64,000 bases of DNA, taken from Sapria himalayana (Eukaryota > Streptophyta > Magnoliopsida > Malpighiales > Rafflesiaceae). A program made the position numbers and the translations under genes. Of this stretch, positions 11,288 to 24,269 are shown in pieces. The stretch is from positions 1 through 64,000 of the forward strand of contig JAREIK010008210.1 in assembly GCA_029783825.1 (NCBI GenBank). The letters are read 5' to 3'. Below the pieces are notes generated by a model. That model made no database searches. It had not been told where the DNA came from and saw only the letters and a list, made by a program, of their open reading frames with translations. Position 1 is the first letter of the stretch, and each line of letters starts with the position of its first letter.

Positions 11288-12576
11288 GAACCAATCGGCT
11301 GGTTGGTTTCCTAAACTTTGGATTTGGCTTCAATTCAAAGCTCCGACAGAAGGCATCAATCACATAATTATTTTCAATTAGAAGATCAGGATCTGGCTGA
11401 GTAATCTTCTTGAGTGTTTCATCAAGTGGAGGAACAGGTGCATATGGATTCTTTGATTTCAAATGGAGATAATGATAAAAACGCTCCAATACAGGATTTG
11501 GTGTTAAGTCGGCAATAAAGCTTCATCTCGGCCAGGTAGTGCAAGATCAAGCATCATCACCAGATTATCAACTGCCTCTTGTTGTTGTTCATTTGGCTGC
11601 CATGAAGCTGGAAGATTACTGAAAGATGGGAATTGAAACTCTCTCACATCCTCAGCAAAAGGAAGTACATTGAAGTAAAATGAATCAGGACACTTGTTGT
11701 TCTCCGATATGTTAGGTGTCAAGATTCCAACCACCACATTTCCTTGCCCTTGTCTCCACACACACCTTACGATTGCAACCTTGTCCATTTCCTTCATTGC
11801 TCTTGCCAAGGAAGAAGCTGCTAGAATAGCCTTTGTGTTGTCGGGTTCAGGAATAAAGATGTTGACATCTTTCATGTAGTACTGCCTCATTATGTTAGAA
11901 GCCATGGTAAATCCTAAAAGCTTCACACCCTTTTCTGGTTTGAATTTCACAGCATCCCATTCAGCAGGTGATATGGGAATCACTTAGGAACCATATGGAT
12001 AACCCCTGATTCTTTGCTCATGAGGGATAACCTTATCAGGATCTTCTAAACTTTTGTACTCATAATCAACTTTGACCTCATGAGAAGCAAATCTATCAGT
12101 TGGTGGTGCCATATCAGAATACTTTTTCAGCGTGGGAAACCTCTCCTCTAATGTTTTCTTGTAGACCCATACCTTGATCTTCATTTTGGGGATGAGTTCT
12201 AGATCACCTCTAAATATCGTAACTGGAAATATATTTCGCATTCTTAATGCCCCTCGCAAGAAGCTTGGATTCTCAATATAGACATTCCTCGAAGAAGTTG
12301 TCGCAGAGAAAATGTCGAGAATATGGTCATTCTCATCCTTCGTTCTCTTATCCACATTTACTCCCATCTTTCCTCTTACAACAACACTCTCCATTCTCAT
12401 TCCATGCACAGTCATTTGCTTGGCAATGGTATTCACTTGTTCTTCTTTGCTTCCTTCATACGGAACTTTGATAGAAAAAATTGCATTTGTAACAAGACAG
12501 AGACGCTTGCTTCCTCTTCTTGTTGATTGGTACTTTTTTATTAGCATGTCCATTCCAACAACAATGGCATCCAAAT

Positions 12577-12699
12577 CTAAATAATAAGTCAAGGCATAGT
12601 TCTTGAGTTATAAACATGTGAAATTCATCCATCAAAGGGTGTTTGGGCAAGCATATATTCAATCCAACAAAGCAAAACTTGATAAACAAGTGTTGGTGT
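12577..12699 (-). other. Retained piece of an intron within the KU80 retrocopy
   Basis: Removing these 123 nt joins GTTGATG to ATTTGGATGCC and restores GTVDDLDAIVVGMDML, matching the known KU80 sequence at this point. The piece contains stops. It ends CTTGACTTATTATTTAG, a good branch point, pyrimidine-rich tract and acceptor AG. It starts with AC rather than GT, so it is the 3' part of an intron, kept because an upstream acceptor was used in the parent RNA. Confidence 0.75.
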
Positions 12700-12982
12700 C
12701 ATCAACAGTTCCTCTTGGGAGCTGTTGCAATGCTTCGGCAAGATCCTCATCAACAACTTTGATATTTTGCAAAACTACAACATGCTCATATCCACCCACT
12801 TCAATCGTCAAGTCATTTTGGGTGCCTTGTGTTCCAAAAATGACAACTCCAACTTCATCATACTTATTGTAAATCAGCTTTTTCTGTATAAGCCTGAAGC
12901 AAACTTTTTCTATATCAGGAAAAACATTGTGCATAGATGGGCCCACATCAAGCAATAGAACTAAAGCTTCCTTTCTATGCAT

Positions 12983-13127
12983 TTTCAATTGCGACTAACG
13001 GAAAATCACACAGACAAAACCTGGAGCATCCCTTGAGATGTTGCCCAGGGGTCAATTTGTTATCTTCTTCTGCAAATGGACACTGGATTTCGACTTCGAG
13101 CATCAGTCATCAATTCATACTAATTGT
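12983..13127 (-). other. KU80 5' untranslated leader in the retrocopy
   Basis: About 145 nt lies between the right target-site duplication and the KU80 ATG, on the coding strand beginning near CAATTAGTATGAATTGATGAC. No CTAT repeat is present, and no open frame of note. The copy therefore extends to, or close to, the 5' end of the parent mRNA. Confidence 0.7.
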
Positions 13128-15436
13128 TTACTATATATCTATCTGCTATCTATATATCTATCTTTCTATCGATCTATCTATCTTTCTATCTACCTATATA
13201 TTATCTTTCTGCCTATGTGTATATTTGTCTATATGTCTATTTGTGTCTATTTATATTTATATTTCTATCTACGTGACTGTGTGTATATCTATTATTTTTA
13301 ATATCTATCTATATATCTATCTTTTTTTTGGTTTGTCTATTATGTATCTATCTTTTATCTGTCTATCTATCTGTTTGTCTATCTATACATTTGTTTCTTT
13401 CATTCACTCTATTCATCTATTAGACTATTAGTCTATCTATCTAATTATTTATCTATCTATATGTCTATCAATCTATCTTCTATCTATCTATCTATTTTTT
13501 ATCTTTCTATTTGTCTATTTCTATCTCTATTTATCTCTCTCTATGTATCTTTTATTATATAAATCTATTAGACTATGTGTCTATCTAACTATTTTTCACC
13601 TATCTATCAATCAATCTATATGTCTAACGATCTATCTATCGATATGTCTATTTTCTATCTATCTATCTATTAGTGTATCTATTAATCTGTGTAACTATCA
13701 ATATGTTTATTTGTATAACTATCTATATAACTATTTATCTATATATCTATGTTTCAATGAAACTGTCTATATGTCTATCTATCTTTATATATTTGTGTAT
13801 ATATTTATCTATATATATTTATCTATTTATCTATCAATCTACCTAACTATTTTTCTAACAATCTATCAATTCAGCAACTTCTCTATCAATTTATTTTTTA
13901 TCTAATTTTATGTCTATCTATCTTTCTATTTGTCTTACATTGTATCTATTTATCTATCTGTCTGTCTGTCTATCTGTGTATCTATCTATTTGCTTATTTG
14001 TATTTAAATCTATCTTTCTATTTGTCTATTTATTTATCTAACTTTCTATTTGTCAATATGTCTATTTATTTATCTTTCTTTCTATTTGTCTATTGGCCTA
14101 TATCTCTATCTATCTATGTGTTTGTCTATCTGTTTGTCTATCAATTTGTCTATATATCTATCGATATATCTATCTATCAACCTGTTTGTATATCTATCTA
14201 TCTATCTGTATTTGTTTATTTCTCTATCTATCCGTCTGTTTGTCTATCTATCTATCTTTTTATATGTCTATCTATTTATCTATCTTTTGCCTATATATTT
14301 ATTTATGTATCTATCAATCTATATATCTATCTATCTTTCTAACTCTATATTTATCTATTTATATTTCCTCCTATTTTTCTATTTTTCTTTTTTTTATCAT
14401 TCTATCTGTATATCTATCTATTATTATTAAATCTATTTATCTATCTATTTGTCTAAGATTCTATCTATCTATATCTTTCTATTTATCTATCTATTTGTCA
14501 GTTTGTTAATATATTTATCTATCTTTTTGTTTATCTATTTATTGTCTTTATCTTTATTTGTCTATTTGTCTATCTATCTATATGTCTATCTGTATATCTA
14601 TATTGTCTATTTGGCTATCTATCTATGTCTATATTTGTCTATCTATCTATTTATCTATTTGTATATCTGTCTATATGTTTTCCTATATATCTAAATATCA
14701 ATATACATATCCTTCATACTATATATCTATCTATTTGTCTATTTGTCTATCTATCTATCTATCTTTCATCTATCTATTAATCTTTCTATCTATCTGTCTT
14801 TTGTCAATATATCTATCTATCTTTTTGTTTATCTCTCTTTCTATTTATCTATTTGACTAACTCTCTAAATACCTTTTTGTCTATTAGACTATTAGTGAAT
14901 CTATCTATCTATCTAATCATCAATATATCTATCTGCTTATCTATATATTTTCCTTTTTTGTCTATCTATCTATCTATCTATCTTTCTGTCTCTCTCTATC
15001 TATCTATCTATATTTATCATTTTTTCTATCTATCTATCTATCAGTCTATCTTTCTTTCTATCTATCTATCTATTTATCTCTCTATGTATCTATCTATCTA
15101 TCTACCTATTTATTTGTCTATCTCTCTTTTAATCTGTATATCTATCTATCAGCAAATCTACCTATCTGTATATCTTTCTATCTATCTATTTGTATATATA
15201 TGAATTTACCTATTTTTTATCTATCTAGTTATCTTTCTAAATGTCTATCTATCTATTTTTAATCTATCAATGTATCTATCTATCTACCTATCTATGTATC
15301 TATTTATCTATCTATCTATCTATTTATTTATATATTTATCTATCAATCTATATATCTATTTATTTGTATATATTGTAATTTGTCTATCTATATATCTAAA
15401 TATTTATCTATTTAGATATATAGATATTATACATCT
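13128..15436. repeat. CTAT/GATA array, segment 3
   Basis: CTAT repeat beginning with the right copy of the retrocopy's target-site duplication (13128-13144). Several + strand open frames (LSIY type) are repeat by-products. It stops abruptly at about 15436, where TNP2 coding sequence begins in mid-gene. Confidence 0.96.
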
Positions 15437-17355
15437 ACCCACTCCAACACATCCTTCTTCTATGATTTATTCACAACAAATGACACATCATGGTATTTAA
15501 TGGTGACAAGATTTTATACAAATTGAGCACGATGACAATATTTATTCAACTCATCTCTTGACTTGTACGTGTCCATAGTTTTCCCTGGAATGTTAAATAC
15601 TGTATTGAAAATTTTGTCAAACACATTCTTCTCAATATGCATAACATCAAGATTGTGCCTGAGTAAGTGTTCACGCAAGTAGGGAAAATCCCAGAAAATA
15701 CTTCTCTTATTCCACCCACAAATCTTAGATATAGCTGCATTCACAACCTCAACATCAATATCTATCACTTTCCTCAACCCTATGTTATTCAAATCCTACA
15801 TAATTTCATCCCCATATCTAACCCTCATGAATTATTTAGTAACATTTCTATTCTTAATGAAGTTTTTGGTGTTATGTCGAAATTGATGATTAATGTGCAA
15901 AAACTTCTAATAGTTGTATAACCATGACTATTTTCCACTCTTAATTAATATAAAAGCATCAAAATCATCCATAGAATGCAGACATGCTAACATACCAGTT
16001 ATACTCCACCCAGACATTATAAAATATGCTAAAAAGTCATTTATGGTCCATATGAGGGCAGGGCGCATCTCATAATTTTTCCATTTGGAAATATCATATG
16101 TTTGAACCCCAACACCCCAAAGACTTTTCAACTCTGCTATCAATGGCTCCAAGAAACATCTATCTTCTCCTTTGGATTCGTTGGCCCCGACACTAACATA
16201 GTAAAAACATAAATTCTTCTTTCAAACTAAAGTCTAGAGGCAAGTTATACTGTATTACCACCACAGGCCACAATGAATATTACTATCCAGATTGACCGAA
16301 TGGCTGAAACCCATCAGCCAAACCTAACCTAACATTTCAAATATCAGAAGAAAAATCAAGAAAACACCCATCAAAATGTTTCTAGGTAGGGCCATCAGAA
16401 TGGTGATACATCTTACCATCCTCCATATGATGATCTGAATGCCACCTCATTTCATTAGATGTTGTGATTGATGCATACAATCTCTACAACCTAGGTGTTA
16501 TTGGAAAATCATGCATCTTCTTATATGGCACCTTCAACTCCCATATATACAATCTATTTCCAGAACTCCTAACATTTTGCTTGTACCGAGCATGACCACA
16601 TATTTTATAACTCTTAAGGTCATTGTCATCACCCTCGTTTATCATACAGTTGTTCACACAATAATGAATGACCTGTACGGGTAATCCCAAGCCTCTAACT
16701 AACTTCTTCATACTGTAGAAATCCAATGGCATTAGATGATCTCCTAGAAACAATTCTTGAATAAATTAGACAAATCATCAAACCATGCCTGCGGACACCT
16801 GTGTCTGCACTTTATTTCTAACATCCTCATGACCGCAGATAGCCGAGTATGCTTAGAATTTCTCTCATAACAGGTTTGTCTCCAGCTCGAATCATGGCAT
16901 ACAAATATTTTGCCTTGGCATTGGGTTCCTCATTCAGGTTGAATGCATGACCCACAGCATCACAAACTATTCTATAGTATGTAGTGTGATTCATATTATC
17001 CGAGACCATCTGATTAGTTTAACTTACTAACCCGTACTGAACTCGAACACCTTTGTTGGACTTTCTTCTTACCATGGTATATCCAAACATAGTAATCCAC
17101 AACAAAACCATTTCTATACAAATGCATCTTCACAGTCAACATTGTAAAAGCAAACTCAACAAATTTATACAACTTTGTTGGACTTATCTAATATTTAACT
17201 AAAGTGCAAGGACACCTTATATATGTACCACAATTCATACACTCAGGATGTCTAAGACCAAGCTCAACAAATTCATTACCTTTATCCCCCCATTCATTAG
17301 AGAATATTCCATTGATTATTCGACCATTGTACATCCATTCACGATCGTCTTCCAT
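15437..17355 (-). pseudogene. TNP2-type CACTA transposase, truncated and broken
   Basis: The ATG at 17355-17353 opens MEDDREWMYNGRI, the Transpos_assoc N-terminal domain, with C-x2-C and CPC metal-binding-type cysteines (HPECMNCGTYIRCPC). Further left are RIVCDAVGHAFN, ICGHARYKQNVRSSGNRLYIW, LIAELKSLWGVGVQTYDISK, PALIWTINDFLAYFIMSGWSITG, and WNKRSIFWDFPYLREHLLRH followed by LDVMHIEKNVFDKIFNTV. These are the Transposase_21 core. The protein would cut at the CACTA termini. It is split by many stops and frameshifts. It ends at about LEWVDV, where a full TNP2 would continue with DUF4218 and DUF4216. Confidence 0.9.
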
Positions 17356-17706
17356 AACTATCACAAAAAAATCAATTTAGTAAACAAACACGATCGTCTC
17401 TAATTAATTTTATGTTCATTGAAAATTTATTTTGGTTTCAATAAAGTTTTTTTACACGTGATATGCAACCTACTATACATTTACCTCCACCCGTCCAAAA
17501 GTTATTTTCACTTCAATAGGTTTTGTCCTAATCCATAATGGAGCATTAACAATAAAAAGCTAGAAATTCAGTAAAAACATAAAAAAAGGGATCAAACACA
17601 TTAACAAGGCTGCAAACATCTTCTTTGTTTGTTCAAAATTATGGTGTTCCTGGAAACACAAGGCACAAAAAATTTCTTTTAAATTTTATAGGATGAAAGT
17701 TCAATA

Positions 17707-17794
17707 CATACATACATACAAACATACATGGATACATACATACATGGATACATACATACATGGATACATACATACATGGATACATACATACATA
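17707..17794. repeat. CATA/TGGA short tandem repeat
   Basis: Units of ATACATACATGG (12 bp, built from ATAC and ATGG tetramers) repeat about four times after a run of ATAC. This lies upstream of TNP2 within the CACTA element. Confidence 0.9.
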
Positions 17795-18329
17795 TATGAA
17801 TTTTTTCTCTTTTAAAAGATGCAAATTATAAAAAAAAATAAAATCTTTTTTTATAACTTATTAATATTAACACATTATGCCTAATCTGAATACAAAACAA
17901 AGTTTTTCAATCAATTACAAATTATTTTCCCATCCATTGCATCTTAACATATAAATAGAAGTAGCTTAGAAAATTATGAAATTTGCTTGTAAAACTTATA
18001 ATTACATCATAAAAGACTACTAGACCATATACTTGTCTTGTATTGAGCTATTGGGCTTTCTCTCGAGGCTTTAACACATTGTATGGGTTGGGATCATCAA
18101 AAGGTGGAGGAGGTTTCAGAATCAACCATACCTCATTACACCTAACACTTAAGAAAAATAAATGTCAGTAAGATGAAAATAATTCAAAATAAAAATAAAT
18201 AGCAAGCAGGCAATAAAATATGTAAAAGCAGCTCTTGTGATTCATCAACCACTTAAACATTTATTTATGAGTAATGTCAAACATAGAGGCATACAAATGG
18301 CCGTGTTGTGCCAGAATGGTCCATTATAG

Positions 18330-20560
18330 TATGACATATATGTATTGTTATATGTTATTATACATATAGTATATATAGTTATAAATCATTATATATAATT
18401 AAACATATAGTTACATATATAGTTATAAGTAATTATAATAATTATAAATCATTATATAGTTACAAATATATAGTTACAAATATATAGTTACAATATATAG
18501 TTATACATATAGATATATAGTATATATAGTTACATTAGTTACAAATAAATAATTATATGTTATTATACATATAGTATATATAGTTATAAATCATTATACA
18601 CACACACACACAAGTAATTATAAGTAATTATACATAAATGTATACAAAGGTAAAAACAAATATATAGATTTACATATATGTATACCTATATGTATAAATA
18701 GTTACAAATATAGTTATATTTAATTATATAGACTTTTATATAGTTATACAAATATTTATATATAGTTATACACATAGTTAAACATAATGTTGTATGTTCT
18801 TATACATGTAATTATAAATATAGTTACATGTGATTATACATATAGTTAAACATATATTTATACATGTAGGTTTAATATTTGTTCATTTAATTTTATATAT
18901 TTATACATATAGTTATGTATAGGTTTATATAGTAGAATACTTTTTTATATATTAATATATACAAATATATATTAAATATAAGTTGTAAAGTATATATTTA
19001 AATATTATTATGTATAAAGCTTTTATAGTTATATATATAGTAAGATACAATTACTTATAGTTATATAATTATTCATATAATATATATAGTTAATAAATAG
19101 TTATATATAATTAAAAAAATAGTTATACATAGATATATTAATACACGTAGTGATAAGTAGTTATACATAAATGTATACAAGATTATAAACAAATATGTAG
19201 ATTTACATTTATGTATACATAGTTATAAATATAGTTATATTTAATTATGTAGATTTTTATATAGTTATACAAATATAAATAAATAGTTATACACATTTAG
19301 TTAAACATGATGTTGTATGTTGTTATATAATAATTATAAATATAGTTACATGTGGTTATACATATTGTTACACATTTAGTTATACTTATATTTATACATA
19401 TAGGTATAAATATGTTTTCATTTAATTTTATATATTTATACATAAAATTATAGTAAATTACATTTTTATATGCTAATATATACAAATATATATTAAATAT
19501 AAGCTATAAATTTAATATTTAAATATAATTATGCATCAAACTTTTATATTTATACATATAGTAAGATACAACTATTTATAGTTATATATTATTATACATA
19601 TAATATATATAATTATAAATAGTTAAATATAATTTAAGATATATTATATATAGATATATTCATACAAGTAGATATAAGCAGTTACACATAAATATATACA
19701 ACGTTATAAACAAATATTTTGATTTAATTATATGAATACATATATGTATATATAGTTACAAATATTAGTATATTTAATTATATAGAATGTTACATAGTTA
19801 TACAAATATTTATATATAGTTATACACATATAGTTATAAATATATATGTAATTAAAGATATAATTATATATAACATTTATATAGTTATACATTTAGTAAA
19901 ATACAATTATATATAGTTATATATTAGTATACATATAATATATTTTTTAGAAATATAGTTATATAAAATTATACATATAGTTATACTTTATTATATAGTT
20001 AAAATTAGTTATGTATAGTTATAAATATAATAATAATAATAGTTTACTTAATTATAAATATAATTATAAATACTTATATATAATATAATTAAACACATGT
20101 TTATATATATATTTGTGATTAAAATATTTTTATAAATGTTACTTAAATATAATTATATATATGTACCACTTTTATAGATAATATACAGTATTTGTATCAC
20201 ATTTATATAAACATTATATATATTCTATATTTATATAAAAATTAATATGTAATATAAAAATTTAGAAAATTGTATAATCATTTAATGTTCCATAATTGTT
20301 ATATAAAAAAATTTATAAATGGATAGTTTTATGTAAATGTTGTATAGATATTTACAAACATTAATACATATGTATAAATATTTATATTTAACATTATATG
20401 TTAATATAAACATATAAGTGTTTATATATAATGTAATACATTTATATAAATTAAAGTATAGATATTTATATATATGTCATACGATTATATAATTTTATAA
20501 AACTTTATATATATTGTTACATGTTTATAATTTATTCAGAGATAAAAAAATATAACCCAT
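18330..20560. repeat. AT-rich satellite (ATATAGTTATACATATAG-like) upstream of TNP2
   Basis: About 2.2 kb consists of variants of TATAGTTATACATA. Larger blocks recur: ATGTTGTATGTT with long similar flanks occurs at 18787 and 19310, a period near 523 bp, with a third weaker copy further right. It lies between the TNP2 start and the element's end, where the 5' leader would be. GTAAGT on the coding strand near 20930 suggests the satellite sits in a leader intron. The same family occurs at 50760-52420 in the same place relative to another TNP2. Confidence 0.85.
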
Positions 20561-21055
20561 TAACAGTAAGTTTAATTTTTCTTAAGTTACAGGAGCAGAA
20601 AATATACTGCATTATATATTTTCTTCGGCTACATAAGGATAGAACAAAATGCAAACATATTGTATTTGAAATCAAAAAACCCTAAAAATTTAAATAGTAG
20701 AAGAATAAAGATTACACTGACAATTTATAGTTTCATTAATGGAGTAGAGTCAAAATCATATAGGTTAAATAAAAATAGAAGCAAAAAGAAAGAAAATCGG
20801 GGGAGAATTAAAAAAAGCTAATACTCGATTATTCTGAAAGAATGAAAATTCGATAGTGTTAATAAAATTCAGAGAGATGGAGATATGTATATAGCATTCT
20901 GAAGGAGAAGAACAATGAAAAACTTACATGGATTCAGAAGAAATGATAGAATTCTTGGTTTCTCCCTTATAGTCGCATATTGCTTCTGCTTCGAAAAATA
21001 ATTGAGGGGAAGTTTGCTAATTGTTAATGCCTTAGCAAATTTTTTTTAACTCAAA

Positions 21056-21705
21056 AAATTTAACCTAGAAATTACCGACAAGAATTTTGGTCGGTAATTA
21101 AGAAGTTATAGATATTTTGAAAAGCTACTTTATTGACCATTTTTCATGGCAATATATTTTGTCTTTAAATGGTCGGTAATTTGTCGGTAATTTTTATCCG
21201 CTAATTCCCAACTAATGTAGAGATCAATTTCCAATCAAATATATTTCGTCGATAAATATGGTTAGTAAATATGGTCGGTCATTGGTAGGTAATATAGTTG
21301 AAAATATTTTAATGTGAAACCCTTTTTTTGTCTCCAAATAGTCATGATTTGGTCAGTAATTACTGACCTATTTTTTAGGTCGGTTGTTTAGTCGATAATT
21401 AAGTAGTTATAAATATTTTGGAAAGTCACTTTACCGATCTTTTTCATTGTAATATTTTTGATCATTAGATGGTAAGTAATTTATCGGTAATTTTTATTCG
21501 CTAATTCCCTACTAATTTACAGACTAATTTCTGACCAAAAATATTTGATCAATAAATATGGTCGGTCTTTGGTCGGAAATATGGTTTAAAATAGTTTTTT
21601 TTTCGAAACCCCCTTTTGGTCCTTAAAAGAACGTGATTTGGTCGATAATTACCGTCCTATTTTTTTGGTCGGTAGTTTGGTCGGTATTCTTGTTTTTTAG
21701 TAGTG
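21056..21705. repeat. CACTA subterminal repeats and right terminal inverted repeat
   Basis: The motif GGTCGGTAATT and its complement recur many times (for example 21090, 21170, 21185, 21405, 21480, 21655, 21676), within two diverged copies of a block about 325 bp long. Such clustered motifs bind the element's own protein in En/Spm. The region ends in ...CTTGTTTTTTAGTAGTG at 21705. Confidence 0.85.
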
Positions 21706-24269
21706 GATAACTTAGGAAATCTTTGTGTTGAATATATATATTAGAATAATACTGAGATGTGTGATATTTTTAAAGTTTTGGTGTGATGATAAGTGACTTG
21801 ATCCAAGTAATCTAAGTCTCGTATTTGAGACTTATCAGATATAGTTGTTAGAGATCTAGCTTAGATTTCCTTTCAATTTACCAAAATAATATTTGTAGAG
21901 AATTTTATATAAAGTGCTAAAGGGAAGACCACAAGTGGATCTACTCCTCCTCGAGGTATTGATGATAATTTTTCAAAGCCTACTAGTTTAGAGGAAATAT
22001 AATCTAGTGTGTCTTATTGGACTGTCAGAGGTTCCACTTACAAGCCATATTTTAACATTGACACTTTTATAAAATGAGATGCAGAAATTATAAAATTAAC
22101 TTGAACACAAACTGAAATAACATAAATCAAATTTCAGTAACTCTAATATACTTATTAACTCGATAAAACCCCTTATATAGGAGGCAAGTTCATTTGGGCG
22201 ACCCACATGAGTTGGGTGCTCCCATCAAGAAGGAAAATAAAAGTAAAAAACCCCAAATTTTAAATAAGTAACTCCAATAACAAATTTCAATATCCTTTTA
22301 TTCTGGTGTGTGAAAGTTAAAAATATCAAAAGGTAAATTAATCAAAATTAATTTGAACTAGAATCAAAGAATATTCACTTGTAACATAATAAACTAATAA
22401 TAATTAAAACAATAATTGTGTTGGCGATAATAAGAGCATCCTATGATGTTCTCAAATAATTTTTGGGTGTTCAAGAGAAGATCCTAAAGAGCAAGAAGTG
22501 CATTATAGTTAGATTATAGGCAATGATGTCGGCTCGTGAAGGAAGGTTCGCACACATAAGGGGTTTACATGGAGAAATATCTGAATAGAATCAATTTGTA
22601 TGATAGGAATTAATAATGAAAGCATATGACAATGTGAAAATTGTCCAAATTTTGGGTTAAATTGTTTATGGACCTAATTACAAACATATGATACAATAGG
22701 TATGGGTGACCCAAGAAATTTGAAACTCTAGGATGAAAAGATAATCCTGGGTTAGAAGAAACATCAACATAATTCACCAAAGCAGAACTTGAACTTGCCA
22801 CTGGACATGGAACATCTTTAAGTTGTATTAACAAATCCCCATCATGCAATTCATTATCTTTACCGTTAAAAATATTACTAGAGAAATTTTATATTTAATG
22901 TCTGTTGTATTTAGTTTGTTTTGATAAACTGCTTTGTATAACAAAAAAATGTTTTCTATTATATATTGTTAGTGCAGGAAATAAAATATTGAAATATTGG
23001 CAATGCAGCAATAGCACACCAATGGGGGTTGCTACTCGGTCAATGGGGTGAAAAAAGTTTTGGAGCATAACTCGATCCACCCAAGTGATTCAACCCACAC
23101 CATTATTGATATCGAAAAATTGTTAATATAAATTGATTTTTTATTTCTTTTTTGCTACTCCCAATTTACTACTGAACTATTCAATTTTGTCTTCTCTCTC
23201 TGTATGATTTTTTTTCTTTGCAATTGCTGCATCTGTAAGACATTGTTTTGGTTATAATCTGTAAACACATAAGTATTTTTTTAGTGGATATAGCTAGTCA
23301 TGCTAAACGACTAGTGAACCATATTATTTTATGTGTTTCTGAATTGTGGTTTGTGGATATATCATTTTTCTATTTTCTTCTTCTTCTGAATTTATAAAAT
23401 TACAAACCTTGGAAGCAGAATTACTAACAATGTCTCATCTCAAATCATCAAGCCAACAAATTCATCATGTTGTCTAAGCAAGGAAATATTTTTTTCATGA
23501 CAAGCTGACTTTTTAATAAAATTAGAAGAAATCTACTTAGTAATGATTAAAGGATTATACTATGAAAATTTTAACTTATTGTCTAATTTGGATTTTCTAG
23601 CATCATTAAGATCATTACAAAAACATATGTATTTGGATTAAATTGTTCTTTTTGATTTAGCATATTTAGTCTAAGATCTCCTTGACATATGAAATGATCC
23701 TCACTAATAACAAATGCAGTTGATGGTGTACATTATTGTATATTTTTAATATATTCATAATATAATAAGTTGAATTTTTTATTTTCTTTTAGAATAAGTT
23801 TCATTATAGTCTATATGGAGGAAGGAATTAGACCTGAGTGATACTTTAGTATACCATTTATAAAATATTGAAACATTGAAATAATTTTATTCTAAGTTTA
23901 GTATTGGTATATAAGATTTATACAATCTACACATCATACATGCATTCATTGAAATAGTAAAACAAGATGGTTGTTGTATATATTTATTCTTAAGATTATC
24001 AGAGAGAAATGTGTTTCTCATGTCTAGTTGATATACATATTATTGTGAGAAATTATGATAGAATGCAAAAGTCTTATAATAACCATTTTGGAGTTGTATT
24101 TTAATATTTGAGAATTCAAAAAATTATGTCCATATGAATATATAAGAGAGAATCTATATTAATTAACTATATTAATGATATAAGTGATATTTATTTGGTT
24201 ACAGAAAGCTATTTAAAAATTTCTTATGATTCTCCTATTTCTGAAAGAATCAATTATGATATCTTTGTC
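21706..24269. other. Unassigned AT-rich sequence
   Basis: About 2.6 kb separates the CACTA end from the next CTAT block. Only short open frames are present (for example 22610-22849 and 22895-23080 on -), with no recognisable domain. I see no tRNA, no LTR pair and no terminal repeats. It may be host DNA or a decayed transposon. Confidence 0.6.

Larger units (their letters stand above)
10850..12982 (-). pseudogene. KU80: KU80 (ATP-dependent DNA helicase 2 subunit) retropseudogene
   Basis: KU80 pairs with KU70 to bind DNA ends in non-homologous end joining and at telomeres. The ATG at 12982-12980 opens with MHRKEALVLLLDVGPSM, the start of the von Willebrand A-like domain; IYNKYDEVGVVIFGTQ and LPRGTVDD follow. 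After a retained intron piece come LDAIVVGMDML, FRGDLELIPKMKIKVWVYKK, IPISPAEWDAVKF, MKDVNIFIPEPD and VRCVWRQGQGNVVVG (Ku core beta-barrel). Next are SFYFNVLPFAEDVREFQFP, the C-terminal arm (MERFYHYLHLKSK) and the C-terminal helical domain (KALECLLALRSGC, FNHLLHHL). The copy is full length (about 680 residues) and otherwise intronless. Breaks are the intron piece, a TAA replacing a glutamine codon just before VIPISP (about 11984), a 1-nt deletion near 11510, and a frame change across a G run at 11269-11287. Confidence 0.96.
9736..13127 (-). mobile_element. Chimeric retrocopy carrying KU80 and a DHHC S-acyltransferase
   Basis: A 3.4-kb insertion on the - strand with the marks of retrotransposition of processed RNA: a 17-bp exact target-site duplication, an A tail (T run at 9736-9742), and loss of introns from two genes that are normally multi-exon in plants. 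In transcript order it has about 145 nt of leader, KU80 (12982-10850), a 14-nt gap, PAT (10835-9905), and about 160 nt of 3' UTR with the tail. There is no second A tail or duplication between the genes, so both arrived in one event. The likely source of the enzyme is a LINE. Both reading frames are now broken. Confidence 0.92.
15437..21705 (-). mobile_element. En/Spm (CACTA) transposon, 5' portion only
   Basis: The right end is the inverted terminal repeat: on the - strand the sequence at 21705 reads CACTACTAAAAAACAAGAA. Behind it are subterminal repeats, an AT-rich satellite in the leader region, and the first part of a TNP2 transposase gene pointing left. The rest of TNP2, any second gene and the other terminus are absent. 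The coding sequence runs straight into CTAT array at 15436. Confidence 0.85.

Noticed and set aside
10850..12982. KU80 as a functional gene
   Set aside because: It has a stop in place of glutamine, a retained intron piece with stops, a 1-nt deletion and a frame change at a C run. With the A tail and target duplication it is a retropseudogene.
22610..23080. Two short - strand open frames in the unassigned block as gene pieces
   Set aside because: No homology recognised and no extension into neighbouring frames. They are likely chance.
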